The notes: generated by a model from the sequence alone, not told the origin. A DNA stretch of 64,000 bases from Microbacteriaceae bacterium PS02070 (GCA_029959865.1 JASCPE010000005.1:1-64000); one strand, 5' to 3'; positions 53,240 to 62,000 are shown, counted from the stretch's first letter. Made by a program: numbers and translations.

Positions 53240-54936
53240 CCCTTGCTGTGGTCAGGTGCGCGCTCTGCCCGGGAGGGCTTCTGGGGTTCGTCGCTCGCCT
53301 GGGCGTCGGTGGGATCCACGATGGCGTGAACCCCCGTCGCAACGCCCGTGGCCTCGATCGATGTGGCAAGGTCCGCCGCCGACGCGGTCCGGCGTTCGGA
53401 TGCGGTGAGTTGGGTCAGCGGCACGTTGGGCAGGAACGCGACGGCGATGATTCCGACGATGGCAGCGGGAACCGCGATCAGGAACGATCCGGCGATGGCC
53501 TGCGCGTAGATGTCCTCCACGATGACCCGGACGGATTCGGGGAGGGTGCTGACCTCGGGGAGAGTGCCCGAGCTCAAAGCTGCAGCCACGTCCGCTCCCT
53601 TCTCACCCAACTTGGCGATCGCGCGTTGGAGGGTGGCTCCTGACGAGGTGAAGAGCGACGTGACCTGCGCCGACAGTGCGCCGCCCATGACCGCGACGCC
53701 GATCGTTCCGCCGAGGCTGCGGAAGAACGTGACACCCGAACTCGCCACACCGATCTCGCTCGGTCGTGCCGTGTTCTGCACGACGAGGACGAGGTTCTGC
53801 ATCACCATGCCGACCCCGGCGCCCATCAGTGCCATGTAGATGGCGACGAAGACGAAGTCGGTGTCGTAGCGCACCGTCGTGAAGAGGAAGAGTCCGATCG
53901 CGAGCATGACGGAGCCGACGAAGACGTAGGGCTTCCAGATGCCGAAGCGCGTGATGAGCTGGCCTACGAGGATCGAAGAGACGAGAAGACCGCCGATCAT
54001 CGGGATCGTCATGATGCCGGCCTCGGTGGGGGTGGCCCCCCGCGCCATCTGCATGTACTGGCTGAGGAAGACCGACGCGCCGAACATGACGATGCCGGTC
54101 GCGATCGAGGCGAGCACGGCCAGGGTGAAGGTGCGGTTGCGGAACATCTGCAGCGGGAACAGCGGCTCAGCGACGCGGAGCTCGACCCACACGAAGGCGA
54201 TCGCGGCCACGAGCGCACCGCCCACCATCCACGCCGTCTGCACCGACCACCAGTCGTAGTCGGTGCCCGCGTTGGTCACCCAGATCAGCAGGAGGGAGAC
54301 CGAAGTGGCAAGGAGCACCACGCCCACATAGTCGATGCGGACCTTGCGTGGCGCGTGGTCGAGGTGGAGGGTCAGCTGCAGCAGGATGAAGGCGAGGATC
54401 GCGAAGGGAATCGCGACGTAGAAGTTCCAGCGCCATCCGAAAGCGTCGGTGATGACGCCGCCTAGGAGCGGTCCGCCGACCGTTGCGACGGCCATCACGC
54501 CGCCGAACAGGCCCATGTAGCGACCACGTTCGCGCGGGCTGATGATGTCGGCCATGATGATCTGGCTGAGAGCGGCGAGTCCGCCGATCCCGACGCCCTG
54601 GATCGCGCGGCATGCAATCAGCACCGTCGTGTCTTGGGCAAGGCCCGCCGCGGCGGTCGCGGTGATGAAGACGATCAGTGCGATCTGGAACATGAGCTTG
54701 CGGTCGAACAGATCGGCAAGCTTTCCCCAGATCGGCGTTGAGATCGCATTCGTCAGAAGCGCTGCCGTGACGACCCAGGTGTAGGAGCTCTGGCTGCCGC
54801 CGAGGTCATGGACGATGACCGGGAGGGATGTCGAGACGACGGTCGTCGCGAGCATCGAGACGAACATGGCAAGGAGGAGTCCGGACAGGACTTCCAGGAC
54901 CTGACGCCGCGTGCGCGTCGGGGCGGGAGTGGACAT
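53236..54936 (-). CDS. MFS multidrug exporter, DHA2 (EmrB/QacA) family
   Basis: A 566-residue exporter with about 14 helices. Helix 1 has LATTVVSTSLPVIV, the DHA2 signature; the loop after helix 2 has GKLADLFDRKLMFQIA (motif A); GPLLGGVITDAFGWRWNFY is motif C with following residues. A C-terminal hydrophilic tail of about 60 residues is cytoplasmic. GAAGG lies 5 bases before the ATG. MarR follows in the same operon; substrates are unknown drugs or toxins. Confidence 0.92.
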   Translation of the reverse strand: MSTPAPTRTRRQVLEVLSGLLLAMFVSMLATTVVSTSLPVIVHDLGGSQSSYTWVVTAALLTNAISTPIWGKLADLFDRKLMFQIALIVFITATAAAGLAQDTTVLIACRAIQGVGIGGLAALSQIIMADIISPRERGRYMGLFGGVMAVATVGGPLLGGVITDAFGWRWNFYVAIPFAILAFILLQLTLHLDHAPRKVRIDYVGVVLLATSVSLLLIWVTNAGTDYDWWSVQTAWMVGGALVAAIAFVWVELRVAEPLFPLQMFRNRTFTLAVLASIATGIVMFGASVFLSQYMQMARGATPTEAGIMTIPMIGGLLVSSILVGQLITRFGIWKPYVFVGSVMLAIGLFLFTTVRYDTDFVFVAIYMALMGAGVGMVMQNLVLVVQNTARPSEIGVASSGVTFFRSLGGTIGVAVMGGALSAQVTSLFTSSGATLQRAIAKLGEKGADVAAALSSGTLPEVSTLPESVRVIVEDIYAQAIAGSFLIAVPAAIVGIIAVAFLPNVPLTQLTASERRTASAADLATSIEATGVATGVHAIVDPTDAQASDEPQKPSRAERAPDHSKG

Positions 54937-54984
54937 AGTGACCTTCGAGAGAGCGGTGGTGACGCGGCGACCCTGTCGCGATCC

Positions 54985-54998
54985 TTGACTTAAGTCAA
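54985..54998. promoter_or_regulatory. MarR-type operator 1 of the exporter operon
   Basis: TTGACTTAAGTCAA is a perfect 14-bp palindrome just downstream of the predicted -10. It shares the GTTGAC/GTCAA words with operator 2. Confidence 0.7.
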
Positions 54999-55000
54999 CT

Positions 55001-55029
55001 ACCTTATGCCTTTAGTTGACTTTCGTCAA
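55001..55029 (-). promoter_or_regulatory. Promoter of the MFS-MarR operon
   Basis: On the minus strand TTGACG (55029-55024) and TAAGGT (55006-55001) are separated by exactly 17 bases. The -35 lies inside operator 2, and operator 1 begins just after the -10, so a bound MarR protein would block polymerase. Confidence 0.65.
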
Positions 55030-55036
55030 CTAAAGG
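55009..55036. promoter_or_regulatory. MarR-type operator 2 of the exporter operon
   Basis: CCTTTAGTTGAC (55009-55020) and GTCAACTAAAGG (55025-55036) are perfect 12-bp inverted arms with a 4-base spacer. It overlaps the -35 of the operon's promoter. Confidence 0.72.
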
Positions 55037-55089
55037 CGCTGGTGCGCGGAATGAGGCACACAGCTCGCTCGTCAATCCCGAAGTGCGGG

Positions 55090-55746
55090 CTACTCCGCGA
55101 GGGCGAGAGCGCGAAATGCCTCGGCCCGTGAGGGGGCTGGGTGAGAGAAGTCCGGGCGGCGCGAGAGCTGAGTGCGGCGATAGAGCTCGTCGATCAGAGA
55201 GGTGGCAAGCCCGACGAGCGCGGAGATTTCCCGTTCGTCGCGGTCGACCCACAGGCAGCGCGGTTCGTCGTCAATGGGAACGAACTCGCGGTGCTGCTCC
55301 CACGCGACGAGGGTGCGTTCGGCGCCGAGGACGTGTTGCTGCCACCACACCTGGCGGAGGTAGGAGCGGGGGATCGAGCGCCACGCCTTGTTCGTCGTCT
55401 TGATCTCCGCCAGGACCACTCGTCCCTGCGCATCGACCATGACTCCGTCGGGAGTGGCCAGGTGCCGCTTCTCGACCTCGGCGTGGAAGAGCGCGGAGGA
55501 GGGGTGGATCCCATGCGTTGCGGCGACCCACGCGGCGATTTCCGGCTCGCGACGTCGCCCGTGCTCCGTATACGCATTGCCGGAGAACCGCGTTCCCATC
55601 AGCTTCGCGTCAGCAGCGCGCGCGATCGAGTTGACGCTCGTGAGGGCGGCGACATCGGTCGCAGTGATGCCGCGGGATCGGGCGCGGACCCACGCGACGC
55701 GGTCCCGGCTGTCGGCGACGATGCGTGCCTTCAGCTCGGGAGTCAT
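55090..55746 (-). CDS. YqaJ viral-recombinase family nuclease
   Basis: A 218-residue nuclease of the lambda-exonuclease/YqaJ fold. GITATDVAAL opens the domain; EHGRRREPEIAAW is the conserved acidic helix, and the metal-binding pair follows as LATPDGVMVDAQG and VVLAEIKTT (D and ExK). These match the PD-(D/E)xK core. Such genes are best known from phages, beside a single-strand annealing protein; none is adjacent here, and no phage genes are seen. The ATG at 55746 gives the family-like start. Confidence 0.85.
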   Translation of the reverse strand: MTPELKARIVADSRDRVAWVRARSRGITATDVAALTSVNSIARAADAKLMGTRFSGNAYTEHGRRREPEIAAWVAATHGIHPSSALFHAEVEKRHLATPDGVMVDAQGRVVLAEIKTTNKAWRSIPRSYLRQVWWQQHVLGAERTLVAWEQHREFVPIDDEPRCLWVDRDEREISALVGLATSLIDELYRRTQLSRRPDFSHPAPSRAEAFRALALAE

Positions 55747-55889
55747 GAATACGACCCTACGCGCGCTCGCCGACCTCGGACCGAGACACCCCGGTGCCAC
55801 CGTGACAGCGGAACAGGAATCGGTGACAGCGGAAAGGAATCGGTACGCGGAGGCTGGGGAGTCCGTCCCCGGCACGCGGCATGCGCGAT

Positions 55890-55919
55890 TTGCCGCACAC
55901 GCACGCGACGGCGTACACT
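55890..55919 (+). promoter_or_regulatory. Promoter of rplJ-rplL
   Basis: TTGCCG (55890-55895) and TACACT (55914-55919) are 18 bases apart, a reasonable sigma-70-type pair. Transcription would begin near 55926, giving a leader of about 200 bases. Confidence 0.55.
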
Positions 55920-55923
55920 GGAG

Positions 55924-56060
55924 ACAGCCAAAGACCGCTGGTCTTGACGTGCGCGCAAGTGGACGTCATTGAAATCCTGATTCAGGAGCCCGCGCAGGTG
56001 ACACTGAACTTCCCGGGTTTCCGGATCGAAAAGCTCCGTGCGCTTGCGCCGGAGCTTTTG
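55924..56060 (+). ncRNA. Ribosomal protein L10 leader (autoregulatory mRNA leader of rplJ-rplL)
   Basis: Between the promoter and rplJ lies a long non-coding leader. It opens with the stem AAGACC/GGTCTT around GCT, continues through GCGCAGGTGACACTGAAC, and ends in a strong hairpin, AAAAGCTCCG (56029-56038) with CGGAGCTTTT (56050-56059). In many bacteria L10, in complex with L7/L12, binds such a leader to limit its own synthesis. The match is to that general layout in front of rplJ; a covariance search was not possible. Confidence 0.6.
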
Positions 56061-56127
56061 TCATGCAGGGGCGATCGAGGCCGATGCTCCGCCACCGTGG
56101 GGCATCTCGTAGACACAAGGAGTGGCC

Positions 56128-56643
56128 ATGGCGCACAAGGAAGCAGCCGTTGCCGAGCTCACGAAGAACTTCGAGAGCTCGAACGCGGTAGTGCTCACCG
56201 AGTACCGCGGTCTGACGGTTGGGGAGCTCAAGGAGCTTCGCAACAGCATTCGTCAAGACGCGGAATACGCCGTGGTGAAGAACACGCTGACCAAGATCGC
56301 CGCGAACAACGCGGGGATCTCGGAGCTGGACGACGACCTCAAGGGTCCGTCGGCCATCGCTTTCGTGCACGGTGACCCGGTCGCCGTCGCGAAGGGACTG
56401 CGCGCCTTCGCCAAGGCACACCCTCTTCTGGTCATCAAGGGCGGCTACTTCGACGGTGCCCCCCTCAGCCCCGAAGAGGTTGGCAAGCTCGCCGACCTCG
56501 AGAGCCGTGAAGTCCTGCTTGCCAAGCTTGCAGGTGCTTTCAAGGCCTCGCTGTTCAAGGCGGCATATGTCTTCAACGCACCGCTGTCGAAGGCCGTTCG
56601 CACGGTCGACGCGCTGCGTGAGAAGCAGGAGTCCGCGGCCTGA
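56128..56643 (+). CDS. rplJ: 50S ribosomal protein L10
   Basis: A 171-residue stalk-base protein. The N-terminal [20 protein letters not shown] then [18 protein letters not shown] is nearly invariant; [15 protein letters not shown] follows. C-terminal helices carry the L7/L12 dimers. ATG 56128 has AAGGAG five bases upstream; the GTG two codons earlier is less likely. The gap to rplL is 35 bases. Confidence 0.97.
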   Translation: MAHKEAAVAELTKNFESSNAVVLTEYRGLTVGELKELRNSIRQDAEYAVVKNTLTKIAANNAGISELDDDLKGPSAIAFVHGDPVAVAKGLRAFAKAHPLLVIKGGYFDGAPLSPEEVGKLADLESREVLLAKLAGAFKASLFKAAYVFNAPLSKAVRTVDALREKQESAA

Positions 56644-56678
56644 ACCGGCCCCGGCAGGAACCCATCAAGGAGATAACA

Positions 56679-57071
56679 ATGGCAAAGCTCACCACCGACG
56701 AGCTGCTCGACGCGTTCAAGGAGCTCTCGCTCATCGAACTCAGCGAGTTCGTCAAGAAGTTCGAGGAGACCTTCGAGGTCACCGCTGCTGCCCCGGTTGC
56801 AGCCGCTGCGGCTCCCGCCGCGGGTGGCGCTGGCGCCGGTGAAGAGGCCGCTGAGGAGAAGACCGAGTTCGACGTCATCCTCGAGGCCGCTGGCGACAAG
56901 AAGATCCAGGTCATCAAGGTCGTCCGCGAGCTCACCTCGCTCGGCCTCGGCGACGCGAAGGCCGTCGTCGACGGTGCTCCCAAGGCTGTCATCGAAGGCG
57001 CCAACAAGGAGACCGCCGAGAAGGCAAAGGCTGCTCTCGAAGAGGCAGGCGCTTCGGTCACCCTCAAGTAA
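56679..57071 (+). CDS. rplL: 50S ribosomal protein L7/L12
   Basis: A 130-residue stalk protein. The N-terminal dimer domain is [20 protein letters not shown], a flexible Ala/Pro/Gly hinge follows, and the C-terminal factor-binding domain has [20 protein letters not shown] and [16 protein letters not shown]. The operon ends at the hairpin at 57113. Confidence 0.98.
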   Translation: MAKLTTDELLDAFKELSLIELSEFVKKFEETFEVTAAAPVAAAAAPAAGGAGAGEEAAEEKTEFDVILEAAGDKKIQVIKVVRELTSLGLGDAKAVVDGAPKAVIEGANKETAEKAKAALEEAGASVTLK

Positions 57072-57112
57072 TTCGTTCCGGCTGTCTATCGGCAGCCGGT
57101 GGATACTTCACG

Positions 57113-57142
57113 CGAAAGCCCCGACTTTGGTCGGGGCTTTCG
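57113..57142. terminator. Terminator between rplL and the convergent LacI gene
   Basis: CGAAAGCCCCGAC (57113-57125) pairs perfectly with GTCGGGGCTTTCG (57130-57142) around loop TTTG. The symmetric form could stop transcripts from both sides; the LacI gene's stop is 7 bases beyond it. Confidence 0.82.
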
Positions 57143-57148
57143 TCGTTG

Positions 57149-58192
57149 TCACTCCTGCTCGGCAGTGTCCAGCAGAAGGGGCGCGGTTCTGGGGGCTCGC
57201 GCGCCGGTCGAGTTGCGCATGATCATGCGAGCCTGCGGTCGCCACGACGTTCGCGGTACGTCCGGGTGCTCGATCTCGTCAAGAAGGATCTCCACGGCGC
57301 GCTGTCCCTGTGCGCGGGGGTCCTGTCGCAAGGTCGTCAACGAGAACATCTCCGCATAGTCGTGATCATCGATGCCGATGATGCTGAGGGCACTCGGCAC
57401 CGCGATTCCCAAGCGTCGCGCTGCGATGATCGTGCCGATAGCGACTTCGTCACAGATCGCGACGATCGCGGTGGGTCGGCTCCGACTGTCGCCCAGCACG
57501 TCAACCGCTGCCTGGTAACCGGCGGGCAGGGTCGCCTCCGTGGGGACCCGACGGACGTGCTCGCCGAGACCCAGCTGCCTCATCGTCGAGGCGTACGCGC
57601 GGTGACGTCGTCTCTCCACGCGCGGAGCTGTGGGAGAGTCGCCACCACCGATGAAGGCGATGTTCGAGTGGCCGAGCTCCACGAGGTGCTCGACGGCTCG
57701 CCGAACGGCGTCGTGATCGTCGAGCTCGACAACCGAGGTCTCGGCGCTCTGGCCGACCATGCTCACTACGGGGCAGCCGATTCGCAGGAGCCGCTCCAGT
57801 TCATGGTCGCCGGGCTCCAGAGCCACCGCGATCAGGCCGTCGAAGCGTTTTCGGGAGAGGAGCTCATCGAAGATTCGCTCCCGCGCGGCCGATCCCGGCG
57901 TCGCGTCGTAGAGAGTGAGATCGCGGCCATGATCGAGCAGGGTCGCCTGGATGCCCTCCAGAAGTTCCGCGAAGAACCATCGGTTGAGATAGGGCATGAC
58001 CACTCCGATGGCCCGCGTGCGGCCGGTGGCGAGACTCTGCGCCGACGTCGACGGGACGTATCCCAGGCTCGTTGCCGCCTCGACGACACGGGCGCGCGTC
58101 GTCGCCGAGACGTACCCCGTCCCGGATAGTGCGCGGCTCGCGGTCGCTTTGGAGACCCCGGCGAGCTCTGCGACGTCGGAGATGCCCGGCAT
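57149..58192 (-). CDS. LacI family transcriptional regulator of the sugar ABC operon
   Basis: A 347-residue repressor. The HTH PGISDVAELAGVSKATASRAL is at the very start, as usual, with the hinge GYVPSTSAQSLATG; the effector-binding domain has SIIGIDDHDYAEMFSLTTLR. ATG 58192 has AAGGA upstream and is preferred over a frame beginning 46 residues earlier. It diverges from the AglE-type operon, and two GGAA-S-CGGTTCC sites lie between. The inducer is unknown, perhaps an alpha-glucoside. Confidence 0.9.
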   Translation of the reverse strand: MPGISDVAELAGVSKATASRALSGTGYVSATTRARVVEAATSLGYVPSTSAQSLATGRTRAIGVVMPYLNRWFFAELLEGIQATLLDHGRDLTLYDATPGSAARERIFDELLSRKRFDGLIAVALEPGDHELERLLRIGCPVVSMVGQSAETSVVELDDHDAVRRAVEHLVELGHSNIAFIGGGDSPTAPRVERRRHRAYASTMRQLGLGEHVRRVPTEATLPAGYQAAVDVLGDSRSRPTAIVAICDEVAIGTIIAARRLGIAVPSALSIIGIDDHDYAEMFSLTTLRQDPRAQGQRAVEILLDEIEHPDVPRTSWRPQARMIMRNSTGARAPRTAPLLLDTAEQE

Positions 58193-58256
58193 CGCGTGTC
58201 CTTTCTCAGCGCTCGTCATCGAGTGCCCCGATGCTAGCCGACTCCCACAGCGATCA

Positions 58257-58268
58257 GGAACCGGTTCC
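58257..58268. promoter_or_regulatory. LacI-type operator nearer the regulator gene
   Basis: GGAACCGGTTCC is a perfect 12-bp palindrome with the central CG of LacI-family sites, 65 bases before the LacI start. Confidence 0.68.
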
Positions 58269-58346
58269 ACATATCTGACATGGAGGTTATCCAGTCGTGA
58301 CCTGAATGTGTTGTCATCCATCGCGGTCACCCTCTACCGTGTGTGT

Positions 58347-58358
58347 GGAAGCGGTTCC
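58347..58358. promoter_or_regulatory. LacI-type operator nearer the sugar-binding gene
   Basis: GGAAGCGGTTCC differs from the first site by one central base. The centres are 90 bp apart. It stands 63 bases before the sugar-binding gene's start. Confidence 0.68.
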
Positions 58359-58420
58359 CTACGCTTCCACCCTGCCCGAAGGCGCGCACCCGCGCCTGGG
58401 CACCTCGAGGAGGAGGACAT

Positions 58421-59770
58421 ATGAAGGCGATTCGCCATCACAGACTGCTCGCATTCGGCTCTCTGGTAGCCGTCGGCGGTCTTGCACTTGCTGGATGCTC
58501 CGGCGGACCTGGAACGCAAGGCGGAGGCGGCTCCGGCGGCGACGGCGACGGAGGCGACACGTCCGGTTCGACTGTCACCGTGTACGGCACGATCGTCGAC
58601 GCGGAGGCAGAACTGCTTGAGCAGTCCTGGGCGGACTTCGAAGAGGAGTCCGGCATCACGATCCAGTACGAAGGATCGCAGGAGTTCGAGACGCAGCTCG
58701 GAGTGCGCGCGCAGGGCGGTAACCCGCCGGACGTCGCGATCTTCCCTCAGCCCGGTCTTCTGAAGGACATGGCTGACCGCGGCTATCTGACTCCGGCGCC
58801 GGAAGGCGTGGCGAGCAACGTCGCCGAGTACTGGTCGGAGGACTGGGCGGGCTACGGCACCGTTGACGGCACGCTCTACGGTGCGCCGCTCATGGCCAGC
58901 GTCAAGGGGTGGATCTGGTACTCGCCCTCCTTCTTCGAGGAGAACGGTTACGAGGTTCCGACCGACTGGCAGGGCCTACTGGATCTCACCGGGCAGATCC
59001 AGTCCGACACCGGCAACCCGCCGTGGTGCGTCGGCTTCGGCTCCGACGCGGCCACCGGCTGGCCCGGCACAGACTGGGTGGAGGACGTCGTTTTGCGCGA
59101 ATCCGGCACCGACGTCTACGACCAGTGGGTCGCCAACGAGATCCCCTTCACCGACGACCGGATCGCCTCCGCCTTCGACCATGTCGGTGACATCCTGAAG
59201 AACCCCGACTACGTCAACGCCGGCTTCGGTGGTGTCGACTCGATCGTGACCACCCCGTTCGGTGACACGGCATCGGCCCTCGTCAGCGGCGAGTGCGCCC
59301 TGCACCACCAGGCATCCTTCTTCGACGGCTTCATCGTCGATGCGGGTGGCACTGTCGGCGAGGACGGCGACGTCTGGGCCTTCATCACGCCTCCGTTCGA
59401 AGGCGGCAGCGAGGGCGGATCGGTCGTCACCGGTGGTGGCGAGATCGTCGGCGCGTTCAACGACAACGCCGCGACGCAGGAAGTTCTGGAGTACCTCTCC
59501 AGCCCCGAGTGGGCCAACTCCCGTGTGTCGCTCGGCGGGGTCATCAGCGCGAACGGTGGGCTCGACCCCGCCAACGCGGAGAGCCCCATCCTCCAGGCGG
59601 CGATCGAGATCCTCCAGGCGGAGGACACCACGTTCCGCTTCGACGCCTCCGACCTGATGCCCTCGAGCGTCGGTGCCGGAACGTTCTGGAAGGGCATGAA
59701 CGACTGGGTCAACGGAACCGACACCTCGACTGTCCTTGAGCAGATCGAGTCGGGCTGGCCGTCGAGCTGA
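58421..59770 (+). CDS. Sugar ABC transporter substrate-binding lipoprotein (AglE-like)
   Basis: A 449-residue lipoprotein with a signal ending at the lipobox LAGC (Cys at about 26) and a Gly-rich linker. TVTVYGTIVDAEAELLEQSW and QLGVRAQGGNPPDVAIFPQP begin the family 1 binding fold; GAPLMASVKGWIWYSP and ECALHHQASFFDGFI are typical of AglE-like alpha-glucoside binders. GAGGAGGAGG lies before the ATG. Its operon continues with two permeases. Confidence 0.88.
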   Translation: MKAIRHHRLLAFGSLVAVGGLALAGCSGGPGTQGGGGSGGDGDGGDTSGSTVTVYGTIVDAEAELLEQSWADFEEESGITIQYEGSQEFETQLGVRAQGGNPPDVAIFPQPGLLKDMADRGYLTPAPEGVASNVAEYWSEDWAGYGTVDGTLYGAPLMASVKGWIWYSPSFFEENGYEVPTDWQGLLDLTGQIQSDTGNPPWCVGFGSDAATGWPGTDWVEDVVLRESGTDVYDQWVANEIPFTDDRIASAFDHVGDILKNPDYVNAGFGGVDSIVTTPFGDTASALVSGECALHHQASFFDGFIVDAGGTVGEDGDVWAFITPPFEGGSEGGSVVTGGGEIVGAFNDNAATQEVLEYLSSPEWANSRVSLGGVISANGGLDPANAESPILQAAIEILQAEDTTFRFDASDLMPSSVGAGTFWKGMNDWVNGTDTSTVLEQIESGWPSS

Positions 59771-59820
59771 CGTGAGACGTGATGCGGGGCCGCCTCCGGG
59801 CGGCCCCGCATTCGCTCACG
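59771..59820 (+). terminator. Strong hairpin between sugar-binding and permease genes
   Basis: ATGCGGGGCCGCC (59782-59794) pairs perfectly with GGCGGCCCCGCAT (59799-59811) around loop TCCG; outer CGTGAG (59771-59776) and CTCACG (59815-59820) extend the stem with a bulge. Without a T-tract in mid-operon, it more likely protects the upstream message or partly ends it, making more binding protein than permease. Confidence 0.7.
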
Positions 59821-59851
59821 GACGCGATCCGGTCCTTCGAGAAAGGTTGCC

Positions 59852-60991
59852 ATGACTGCACCTGACTTCTTCCGATGGCTGTCGATGATCAACCCCTGGT
59901 TGGAAATCGTCATCATCATCGGACTCTTCCTCGCCGTCGTCGGCGTGCTGCTTCTCTTCGTGGAGATCGCGGGACGCAAGGGTACGGTCTACACGGTCAT
60001 CCGGCTCGCCTTCTGCGTGCTGGCGCCGATGGCCCTGCTGTTCTTCCTCCAGTCTTGGCCGCAGGCGATCTTCGCTTCGGCCGCGCTGGGTCTGTTGTTC
60101 TTCTGGCTCGATATGCGCTCCCGCGAAGGTGCGGGATCGCTCATCCAGCTCTGGGTGTTCCTGGCGCCGGCTCTCGGTTTCGTTCTCGTGGGCCTGGTCG
60201 TCCCGGCGATCCAGACCACGGGCCAGGCATTCATGAGCCGTACCGGTGAAGAGTTCGTGGGGCTCACGAACTTCATCTGGATCTTCACGCAGCCACAGGG
60301 CATCCGCGTCGTTCTGAACACCATCGTGTGGGTCGTCATCACCCCGGTCGTCTCGACGATCGCGGGCCTCGCGTACGCGTACTTCATCGACAAGACCCGC
60401 GGCGAGAAGATCTACAAGATCCTCGTGTTCATGCCGATGGCGATCTCGTTCGTGGGTGCGTCGATCATCTGGCGCTTCATGTACACCGCTCGCCCTGCGG
60501 GACAGGAGCAGATCGGTTTGCTCAACCAGGTGATCGTGTGGTTCGGCGGGCAGCCGGTGAACTTCCTTGCAGCGGACCCGTGGAACACACTGTTCCTGAT
60601 CCTCGTGCTCATCTGGGTGCAGACCGGTTTTGCGATGGTCGTGCTCTCCGCGGCGATCAAGGGTGTTCCGACGGAGCAACTGGAAGCGGCGGAGCTCGAC
60701 GGCACCAACGCCTGGGAGCGCTTCATCAACGTGATCGTGCCGGGCATTCGGTCATCCTTGATCGTGGTTCTCACGACGATCTCGATCGCCTCACTGAAGG
60801 TGTTCGACATCGTTCGCACCATGACGGCTGGCAACAATAACACGTCGGTCATCGCGAATGAGATGTTCACGCAGATGCGCAGCTTCGAGCAGGGGCGGTC
60901 GGCGGCCTTCGCCGTGCTGCTGTTCGTGCTCGTGCTGCCGATCGTCATCTACAACGCCGTGCAACTGAAGAAGCAAAGGGAGGTGCGCTGA
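59852..60991 (+). CDS. Sugar ABC transporter permease (AglF-like)
   Basis: A 379-residue permease. Two to three additional hydrophobic segments fill the first 85 residues, longer than the usual 300-residue form. The core has IWIFTQPQGIRVVLNTIVWV and the EAA loop EQLEAAELDGTNAWERFINV. IRTMTAGNNNTSVIANEMFT-like sequence (VRTMTAGNNNTSVIANEMF) is characteristic of AglF-type alpha-glucoside permeases. The stop shares one base with the next start. Confidence 0.88.
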   Translation: MTAPDFFRWLSMINPWLEIVIIIGLFLAVVGVLLLFVEIAGRKGTVYTVIRLAFCVLAPMALLFFLQSWPQAIFASAALGLLFFWLDMRSREGAGSLIQLWVFLAPALGFVLVGLVVPAIQTTGQAFMSRTGEEFVGLTNFIWIFTQPQGIRVVLNTIVWVVITPVVSTIAGLAYAYFIDKTRGEKIYKILVFMPMAISFVGASIIWRFMYTARPAGQEQIGLLNQVIVWFGGQPVNFLAADPWNTLFLILVLIWVQTGFAMVVLSAAIKGVPTEQLEAAELDGTNAWERFINVIVPGIRSSLIVVLTTISIASLKVFDIVRTMTAGNNNTSVIANEMFTQMRSFEQGRSAAFAVLLFVLVLPIVIYNAVQLKKQREVR

Positions 60992-61956
60992 TGTCTGTCG
61001 CACCCATCGACCTTCCGATCGACGACACGTCGGCGGCGCGCAACAAGCGTGGACGCAACAAGCTCGAATCGACGGCGGGGAAGGCGAAGAAGCGCCTTAC
61101 CAGCCGCGGGGCGACGATCGCGGCGCTGATCATCGCGGTGCTGTGGACGTTGCCGACCTTCGGCCTGTTCGTCACGTCGTTCCGTCCGCAGAACCTCATC
61201 CAGACGACCGGATGGTGGACGGCGTTCTCCAACTGGGGATGGACGCTCGATAACTACGAGGAGGCGCTGACCGCGGGCAACAGTCAGTTGACGATGGCGG
61301 GCGCATTCGTGAACTCGTTTGCGATCACGCTGCCGGCGACGATCATCCCGATCTCGATCGCGCTGCTGGCGGCATATGCGTTCGCATGGATGAACTTCCG
61401 CGGGAAGAACACGCTGTTCATCTTCGTGTTCGCGCTCCAGATCGTGCCGATCCAGATGGCGCTGATTCCCCTGCTCCAGTTGTTCTCGCAGGGCAAGATC
61501 CTCGGGTTCGAAGCGTTCGTTGGGATCGGTCAGGCAGGCTACGCGCAGGTGTGGCTGGCCCACACGATCTTCGCTCTGCCGTTGATCATCTTCCTGCTGC
61601 ACAACTTCGTCTCGGAGATTCCGGGCGATGTCATCGAGGCCGCGCGCGTCGATGGTGCGGGGCACGGGCAGATCTTCTTCCGGATCATCCTGCCGCTGAC
61701 GATGCCGGCGATCGCGTCGGTCGCGATCTTCCAGTTCCTGTGGGTGTGGAACGACCTTCTGGTCTCCCTCATCTTCGCGGACGGACGAGTGGCTCCGATC
61801 ACGAAGCTCTTGGCGGAGATGACCGGAAGCCGTGGTGAGGCGTGGCACCTGCTCACCGCGGGTGCGTTCATCGCGATCATCGTTCCGCTGATCGTGTTCC
61901 TCGCGCTCCAGCGGTTCTTCGTCCGGGGCCTCCTGGCGGGTTCCACGAAGGGCTGA
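60991..61956 (+). CDS. Sugar ABC transporter permease (AglG-like)
   Basis: A 321-residue permease with a basic 35-residue cytoplasmic start and six helices. LPTFGLFVTSFRPQNLIQTT and the EAA loop PGDVIEAARVDGAGHGQIFF mark the MalG/AglG branch. It completes the importer except for the ATPase: none follows, so a shared MsiK-type ATPase elsewhere in the genome is expected. Confidence 0.9.
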   Translation: MSVAPIDLPIDDTSAARNKRGRNKLESTAGKAKKRLTSRGATIAALIIAVLWTLPTFGLFVTSFRPQNLIQTTGWWTAFSNWGWTLDNYEEALTAGNSQLTMAGAFVNSFAITLPATIIPISIALLAAYAFAWMNFRGKNTLFIFVFALQIVPIQMALIPLLQLFSQGKILGFEAFVGIGQAGYAQVWLAHTIFALPLIIFLLHNFVSEIPGDVIEAARVDGAGHGQIFFRIILPLTMPAIASVAIFQFLWVWNDLLVSLIFADGRVAPITKLLAEMTGSRGEAWHLLTAGAFIAIIVPLIVFLALQRFFVRGLLAGSTKG

Positions 61957-61967
61957 TCGCTCGGACG

Positions 61968-62000
61968 AAGGGGCCGGTGCAATGGAGCGCCGGCCCCTTT
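61968..62000 (+). terminator. Terminator of the sugar ABC operon
   Basis: AAGGGGCCGG ending at 61977 pairs with CCGGCCCCTT (61990-61999) around a 12-base loop, followed by TTT. It lies 12 bases after the AglG-like stop. Confidence 0.78.
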
